In this document: piece after piece, positions 7,613-12,508 of the stretch | Layout: each line of letters starts with the position of its first letter | How positions within the stretch are numbered: the stretch's first letter is position 1 | Origin: Blastocladiella britannica | Taxonomy: Eukaryota; Blastocladiomycota; Blastocladiomycetes; Blastocladiales; Blastocladiaceae | Direction: 5' to 3' | Length of the DNA: 12,508 nt | NCBI GenBank assembly: GCA_025349905.2 | Contig: MU625069.1 | Span: 1 to 12,508 of the forward strand | Position numbers and translations under genes: made by a program | The notes under the pieces: generated by a model | What the model saw: the letters and a program-made list of their open reading frames with translations, nothing else | Told to the model about the DNA's origin: nothing | Databases searched by the model: none

Positions 7613-7998
7613 GTGAGCTTTGTTTGGTATTTGATGTCAATGTCAGGGTCGGGCCTCTTGAAGAGCAGCCAATGTAATATAAATATTCTTCATCACATTT
7701 CGTCCAGGGCCGCCGGTACCAGCCAAGCCCTGCGTCTGCTTTCCGTATCTGAAGAATGGTGTGAGGATGTGCTCTTGAGTTAATTTTCCCATTGATATAT
7801 TCCCAAGTATACGCTGCGCTGAACCAGACAACAACAAAAAAACGCCATTTCAAACTTTTCATGCCGCCCTGCTCGCTCAACAAAAGTCCCTTTGCGTCCA
7901 GCAGCACTGCACACCGAAATGATTCCTCTCTTTGCCAGGCGACGCTTTGACCCATACCCATTTTTCTGCATTCTTGATCCACACCGCAAGTCGACCAA
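7613..7998 (+). other. Spacer between VAMP and the INSIG-like gene
   Basis: A 386-bp spacer between two plus-strand genes. It should contain the VAMP 3' UTR and the INSIG promoter and leader. A CAG acceptor-like site at 7705-7707 could pair with GTGAGT at 7609 to give an alternative VAMP exon that ends at TAA 7781-7783. A 29-codon upstream ORF (7861-7950, start MPPCSL) is in frame with INSIG and stops 48 nt before its ATG. No independent gene was recognised. Confidence 0.5.
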
Positions 7999-9474
7999 AT
8001 GTCACGGCTACTTCTTGACCACCCCCCACCGAGTCTAGGACTAGGCCATACGAGTGCATCTTCTGCTGACACCCCAACCGATGGTGCTTCTGGATGGCTC
8101 CCACCACCACTACCGCCGCCACCACCGCCGCCACCAACCGCCACAACAAATCCAACCATACCAGCAACCACTGCGACCTTAGTGCCATGGCCCACTGCTT
8201 TACGTTCGGCTGCCACCACTGCGTCGCGCGCACACTACCTGGTCCCTGCCACGCAGCTGGCACTCGGGTATGCGGTCGGGTCGCTGATCGAGCGGCTGCA
8301 CATGCAGCACCGTGTCACCCACTATGCTCCCGTTCGGGGCGTAGTGTGGCTGCCCGTGGTCGGCGCGGTCGCGGCACTGGTAGTGGGTGCGCTGTACTTG
8401 GTTGCGGATGCACGCGTGGGCGAGCTTGGGGGTATCCTGCTTCAGCACCGGAATGGTCGGAGTCATTCAGTGCATCCAACCACGATTGAAACCGACAATG
8501 CCGCCGAGGGCGACGAGGACGACATGCATTCCAACGAAGATAGCAATGACGCACCAGTACCACCAGCAACGTCCGATGCAGACTCAGCAGCATCAGCAGC
8601 GGCATGGCGCGCACCACTTCAATTCCGGTCCAAACGCACGCTAGCCGTCCGCGCCCTGGGTGCACTCATGGGCATTCACTATGCGGTCTCTAAACTCCCT
8701 GCCCTCCCCCGCTTAGCCCCCACCCTGCTACTTTTAGTCCTGGCAGTCCACTCGATGGTCGACGGCACGCGCCGCGGCCTGGCCGTTTCGGCGGGCGTGG
8801 CCACCGTCGGCACTGCGGTTTCGGCAGTGCTGGCGGCCCGCGGGTACTTGGCGTTTGTGCGACCGGACTGGGCGGACGCTGCGTCGGGGGCCGCGATCGT
8901 CGCGTGGGTGCCCGTACTGCTGTTGGCGTCAGCGACGTGTTTGGGCACCGCGACGAGGGTCGTGGCACGATTCGTGGAGCGACGGGACGCGGCGGCGTCA
9001 TCTGAGTGCTGGGTAGCGGATGGCGTTGCTTCTCCACAGCACGAACATGCTGGTGCTGACGATGAGGACGACGATCTGACAGGCGGTTCTGACGACAGCC
9101 AGTACCTCGAGGACGAGCCGCTGGGGGGTGACGACGATTGGGCTGCTGATCCCATGACTGAGACACTGGGCGGATCTCCCGAGATTGACGATGGCGAGGT
9201 CGTTCTCGAACAGTCCCAAGTGCAACGAAAACGGCAACCATGGCAAGGACACGTCTCGATCATCTCCCCCTCTGCGACCGCCGCCGAATCCGCCGTGGAT
9301 CTGGACGAACCCTTGTCCCCCGGCCTGGCTCCACTCGACCCGCGGTTTTACCACCGCGCGGCCCGGCGGTGGCGCGCGTCGGCGGACGCTGGCGGTGGAG
9401 GTGTTTCAGACGAGGGCGTGGACGATGACCCATGGTCAGATGACGATGGTGACGGGGACGATGGCACGACCTGA
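7999..9474 (+). CDS. INSIG-like: INSIG-family ER membrane protein with acidic insertions
   Basis: INSIG proteins bind sterols in the ER and control SCAP-SREBP export and/or HMG-CoA reductase turnover. Single exon, 491 aa, about twice the usual 225-280. Order: Pro-rich N terminus (LPPPLPPPPPPPPT, about 34-47), TM1 (about 80-98), VVWLPVVGAVAALVVGALY (115-133, like the WWVPPCCGTA segment) with DARVGELGG after it, an acidic/Ser insertion (about 165-200), RALGALMGIHYAVSKL (like CVAVFVGINHASAKL), TM4 ending HSMVDGTRRGL, TM5, then VRPDWAD...VAWVPVLLLASATCLGTATR (like the RSWLPCIFF...GNIGR end). D255 aligns with the juxtamembrane Asp (INSIG-1 D205, INSIG-2 D149) known to be needed for function. Residues 330-491 are a very acidic, probably disordered tail. 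Start: in-frame stops lie upstream of ATG 7999. Family assignment is by motif order and moderately strong. Convergent with UBC9, 71 bp apart. Confidence 0.82.
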   Translation: MSRLLLDHPPPSLGLGHTSASSADTPTDGASGWLPPPLPPPPPPPPTATTNPTIPATTATLVPWPTALRSAATTASRAHYLVPATQLALGYAVGSLIERLHMQHRVTHYAPVRGVVWLPVVGAVAALVVGALYLVADARVGELGGILLQHRNGRSHSVHPTTIETDNAAEGDEDDMHSNEDSNDAPVPPATSDADSAASAAAWRAPLQFRSKRTLAVRALGALMGIHYAVSKLPALPRLAPTLLLLVLAVHSMVDGTRRGLAVSAGVATVGTAVSAVLAARGYLAFVRPDWADAASGAAIVAWVPVLLLASATCLGTATRVVARFVERRDAAASSECWVADGVASPQHEHAGADDEDDDLTGGSDDSQYLEDEPLGGDDDWAADPMTETLGGSPEIDDGEVVLEQSQVQRKRQPWQGHVSIISPSATAAESAVDLDEPLSPGLAPLDPRFYHRAARRWRASADAGGGGVSDEGVDDDPWSDDDGDGDDGTT

Positions 9475-9545
9475 TGAGCAAATATGAAAAAATATACACT
9501 TGTGTGCGTGGAAGCAAACACAGTTTCATTCAACAACTCAATTGA

Positions 9546-10370
9546 TTACTCGTCCGCCGTATTGGCCCTGGCGATTTCCTTGATCTTGCGGTCGTACGCG
9601 GGACGGTCGCGCGTAAACAGATTGTAAGCGTCGCTCTGTGCGGGCGAGTTTGGGTTGGGCGAGTTGAGCAGATCTAAACCATTCACGGGGTTGTCAGTGG
9701 GTGCCTCTCCATAGAAAAAGAAATATAAAAAAAAAGAATGGGAGAATACCTTGCACGCCCAGTAGCACTTGCTTGACGGAAATGGCCGGCTTCCATCCCT
9801 CATCCTCGTTGATGATCGACAGGCACACGGTGCCGGACGGGTACACGTTCGGGTGGAATAGCGGCGGCGTGAATCGCACCTCTATTTTTTTTTTTCATTT
9901 TTCATGAGTTCTTTGTAACCAGTACAAAATGGAATATACATACTCGGCGGCTTGGACGGGTAGTCTTCGGGAAACTCGAGGACCAGCTTGTACACGCCGC
10001 CCTCCCAGTCCTACCAGTAAAATGATGAGCTACTTCCAAGATAATAGCAACAAAGTAGATACGGACAGTGCCTTCCTTGCCCGGAATCCCAGCCTCCCAC
10101 TTGAGCATGTTCATGGTGCCATCGGCGTTCTTGGACGGTTTGCAAAAGAATCCTTTTTTTTTTGTCAAATTCAACAAGTTATATGGTTGCGCTCGCCCAA
10201 CTCGTGCCATTCATTGGACCAGTCAAGAATATTCGTATATAATACCAAATGGGTGGTCTGTTATATACAACTCAGTCAGTACAAAATCTTACATCAAAGA
10301 ACGAGTATTGCATACCCTTACGCCATTGCTTGCGCTCCTCCTGGAGTCGTGCCATGCAAATGCCCGACAT
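9546..10370 (-). CDS. UBC9 (UBE2I): SUMO-conjugating E2 enzyme UBC9
   Basis: Accepts SUMO from the E1 as a thioester on its catalytic cysteine and transfers it to psi-K-x-E lysines. Model: exons 10370-10316, 10257-10246, 10152-10067, 10010-9944, 9881-9750 and 9673-9546, with five introns of 58, 93, 56, 62 and 76 nt; 159 aa (human 158). The spliced protein is collinear with UBC9: [100 protein letters not shown]. The HPN motif (83-85) and catalytic Cys93 are at the same numbers as in human. The KEGTDWEGG segment and N-terminal SUMO-binding basic residues (R6-equivalent region, K14/R17/K18) favour UBC9 over ubiquitin E2s. Exon 2 is only 12 nt. Divergent from the methyltransferase gene; convergent with INSIG. 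Confidence 0.97.
10246..10257 (-). other. 12-nt microexon of UBC9
   Basis: The exon reads ACCACCCATTTG between AACAG and GTATTA. Joined to the flanking exons in phase 1 on both sides it encodes D-H-P-F-G, which is invariant in UBC9 proteins at this place. Skipping it removes four residues without changing the frame. Confidence 0.9.
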
Positions 10371-10513
10371 GATTTATTTATTATATGGCTACCGAGGGGC
10401 GGGTCAACTGTGGTAAAGGACGCGTAAATACTGCTCGTCGCGTCAGCAAGAAGAGCGTTAGTCAATCAAAGTCGAGTAAAAGAGGAGTTCACTTTTTTGA
10501 CTGAACGTTTAAA
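10371..10513. promoter_or_regulatory. Divergent promoter between UBC9 and the methyltransferase
   Basis: 143 bp between the two starts. It contains an A/T-rich leader on the UBC9 side (ATAATAAATAAATC), a GAGGGGCGGG stretch, an ACGCGT hexamer at 10420-10425 (the MluI cell-cycle-box core of fungi), and TTTTTTGACTGAACG near the methyltransferase ATG. Functional roles are inference from motif resemblance. Confidence 0.55.
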
Positions 10514-11542
10514 ATGCAGCGACTATCCCTCCTGGCCCGCCAACTAAAGTCTCCGTCCACGACAACAGTCCTGCTTCGCACATTGGCTACCCGAACCCCA
10601 CTCAATACCAAAGTCGCCATGGACAAGAAACTGATGAGCGACGTGATTGCCGAGGCCGAGCGCGAGGGGTCTGAGCGTATGTTTTTTTATTTAATTATTC
10701 ATATATCTTTGTTCTGATCTTCATGTGTTTATGCAGGCTGGGAAAAGATGTGGGCCGAGGGCGGTACGTCAACTGGACTCAGTATGGGTGCAATTGATCT
10801 CATTCTTAAAAAGCAACAAATAGTGACCCCGTGGGACAAGGGAGAGATTGCCCCGGCCCTCGCGTCACTGTTGGCGCAGAGCCGGATTCCGAATGGCCGC
10901 GTGCTGGTTCCTGGCTGTGGTCGGGTATGTTCTCTTTTTCATCTCATGCTTGAAGGATCAGTTGGCTAAAAATGAGAAACAGGGATGCGACGTGCTCGCC
11001 CTCGGCACGCCCGACCGCAAGGCGTACGGGATCGACATTTCGCCGACCGCCGTCAAGACTGCGACCGAGGTACCTTTACATGCATGATCATCAGTTGCCT
11101 CCAACAAAAGACTGACCGACGCATGATTCATATTAAGTTCCACGCGCAGCACCCAAACCCGCAAGCCAAGTTCGTCCTGGCCGACTTCTTTGCCTTCACC
11201 AACGCCGATCTCGAGCCATCCACCGGATCCGCCACCTCAGGCGTGCCCCAATTTGACGCGCTGTACGACTACACGTTCATGTGCGCGCTCCCTCCGTCCA
11301 TGCGGTCCGACTGGGCGGCGCGCGTGGCGGCGCTGGTGCGCCCGGGCGGCACGTTGGTCACGCTCATGTACCCGATCGACGCCAGCCGGCCGCTGGACGA
11401 AGGGCCGCCGTTCCCGGTCAACCCGGACGTGTACCGTGGCTTGCTGGCGGATAAGTTTGAGGAGGTGGAAGTGTCCAAGTGCGAGAGCTTTGCGGCGCGC
11501 AAAGGACTCGAGATGGTGGGAGTGTGGACGCGTCGGTCCTGA
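10514..11542 (+). CDS. SAM-dependent thiol/halide methyltransferase, TPMT family
   Basis: Class I methyltransferase of the TPMT/HOL group, which methylates thiols (thiopurines, sulfide) or halides using S-adenosylmethionine. Model: exons 10514-10676, 10737-10763, 10824-10924, 10983-11069 and 11138-11542; introns of 60, 60, 58 and 68 nt; 260 aa. Splicing builds the family signature WEKMWAEGVTPWDKGE (56-71); unspliced intron 2 would split it. SAM motif I is VLVPGCGR-GCDVLALG (90-105) and motif II YGIDIS (112-117). Then come KFVLADFFAF, FDALYDYTFMCALPP, MRSDWAARV and LVRPGGTLVTLMYPID. The acceptor of the last intron could instead be the CAG at 11147-11149, removing four residues. Residues 1-35 (MQRLSLLARQLKS..., Arg/Ser/Thr/Leu, no acid) look like a mitochondrial presequence. 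A second ATG at codon 36 in good context (GCCATGG) would give a cytosolic form. The exact substrate cannot be read from sequence. Confidence 0.9.
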
Positions 11543-11615
11543 TTGAGAAGTGAGAGTATAAGAGGGGAATACATTCCAGTTTTTACCAGTCCGCTGATTG
11601 CACCAGTCATAGTTT

Positions 11616-12475
11616 TCAGACCTGGATGTAGCCGCGCTGCTGGCCCGTCAGCTTGGCCTTGATGGTGCGGAACAGTTCCTACCAATATTCAAGGTTAACT
11701 CCAGTATTCATGGGGAAAAAAAAAAGGTGTATACCATGGCAAGACCAGGAAGACTGACCCAGAACTCGTAGTGCGGGACCTGCTCTAGCCCCGTGATCTT
11801 GAGCACGAACCGGCGGTACAGCGTGCCAACAATCAAGTACCCAATGAACAGGAACACGACCCATCCCAGGAACGTCCCAAACCCGCCACCGCCTCCGTTA
11901 CCCGTATCGGGTGCCGGCGGAGTCGGAGGTGCCGGTTTCCCATCACCCCCGTTGCCACCGGGTGTCGCGGGCTGTGGGCACGCCGCGGCCGACCGCACCC
12001 GTAACGTCGCCGATCCGTCGGCTGCGCGCGACCCGATCGTCAGCGGATCCGTGGTGGACCCAGCCGCCGCACATTCCAGGACCACCGTCATGGCCACTGC
12101 GGCGCCCTCGGCGTTTTTGCCCGCGTACACTAGCGACAGCGTCGATCCGACCTCGCCGGCTCCACCAGCTGCCGGTGGGGTGTACGTCAGCTGCGGGAGC
12201 GCGTTCGGATCCGAGACCAGAGGGACCACCGAGTACACGAAGGGTTTGGCATCGGCGGTAGGTGGAGTCACGCGCAGCACCTGGCACAGGCTGTGTCCTT
12301 TTGATTTGAGTAATTGATGGGCTAGATGAAAGAAAATGAGAGAACGGACAGAGATCCGGAGGCACAGGCCTCGGTGGCATCGGCCGGGGCGCCCAGCGGC
12401 TTGCACAGGTTGACGCGGTACGTCAGCGCCGTCTTGGATGGTGGCGAGGGAATGTCGGTGGACACGGCCAGGTCT
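11616..12475 (-). CDS. Type I membrane protein with MRH domain (Atg27 / M6P-receptor-like), 5' partial
   Basis: Probably a Golgi/endosome-cycling receptor or Atg27-type trafficking factor. Model in window: exons 12475-12351, 12290-11735 and 11678-11616; introns 12349-12291 (GTCCGT...CACAG) and 11734-11679 (GTATAC...GGTAG). The frame is closed by a stop just upstream of the CACAG acceptor at 12480-12476, so the signal peptide and start lie beyond 12508. The luminal MRH-like part reads ALTYRVNLCKPL, EACASGS-LLCQVLRV, LTYTPPAAGG, LSLVYAGKN, MTVVLECAA and AAACPQP, with paired cysteines. A Gly/Pro linker leads to one membrane span (FLGWVVFLFIGYLIVGTLY). The cytosolic tail RRFVLKITGLEQVPHYEFW ... 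KLTGQQRGYIQV resembles the G-x-(D/E)-x-(I/L/V)-P-(H/N) tail of Atg27/M6PR relatives. The terminal YIQV fits a YxxPhi sorting signal. I see no Arg just before the ECAA strand, where lectin-active MRH domains have one, so sugar binding is doubtful. Convergent with the methyltransferase, 73 bp apart. Confidence 0.8.
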
Positions 12476-12508
12476 CTGTGTGTACATTATGAATAGGTGA
12501 CCAAAAAA

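Noticed and set aside
8679..9263. Long minus-strand open frames (183-194 codons) opposite the INSIG-like gene
   Set aside because: Low-complexity Pro/Arg/Ser translations opposite a GC-rich coding exon; no family signature and the plus strand has clear INSIG homology.
9546..10370. Generic ubiquitin E2
   Set aside because: Full-length collinearity with UBC9, including its N-terminal helix, the DHPFGF segment and Cys93 numbering.
1..12508. Mobile elements, CRISPR, tRNA or rRNA genes
   Set aside because: No transposase, reverse transcriptase, terminal repeats, regularly spaced repeats or cloverleaf sequence was seen on either strand by reading.

Overview
The window is compact, intron-rich eukaryotic nuclear DNA. 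It carries seven well supported genes in about 12.5 kb, with introns mostly of 56-76 nt, divergent gene pairs separated by 108-374 bp, and convergent 3' ends only about 70 bp apart. Coding exons are GC-rich and spacers and introns are AT-rich. The gene set (presenilin, INSIG-like protein, SUMO and its E2, synaptobrevin, MRH/Atg27-like receptor) and the short introns, one with a TACTAAC branch point, suggest an early-diverging fungus (Blastocladiomycota or Chytridiomycota type) or a related unicellular opisthokont. This placement is inference; no marker gene here fixes it. All exon structures were derived by hand from reading frame, splice sites and protein-family alignment.

Layout: 1-901 has no gene I can support. 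902-2768 (-) is mitochondrial proline dehydrogenase, divergent from 3143-4920 (+), a presenilin whose N terminus is a complete MYND zinc finger in the same uninterrupted exon as the first membrane segments. 4994-7013 (-) is a tandem SUMO array: one intact SUMO gene (6595-7013) followed by damaged SUMO-derived units that keep the same phase-1 intron position. SUMO is divergent from 7122-7612 (+), an R-SNARE (VAMP/Snc type). 7999-9474 (+) is an INSIG-family ER membrane protein with long acidic additions. 9546-10370 (-) is UBC9, the SUMO-conjugating E2, split by five introns and containing a 12-nt exon. It is divergent from 10514-11542 (+), a TPMT/thiol-halide methyltransferase-type enzyme. 11616-12475 (-) is the 3' part of a type I membrane protein with an MRH domain (Atg27/M6P-receptor-like); its 5' end lies outside the window.

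Two themes stand out. SUMO, its decaying paralogues and the SUMO E2 lie within about 5.5 kb, so modifier and E2 are genetically close, although unrelated genes lie between them. Presenilin, INSIG, VAMP and the MRH receptor are all endomembrane proteins, but nothing in the sequence shows they act together. The strongest novelty candidates are the MYND-presenilin fusion and the birth-and-death SUMO array.
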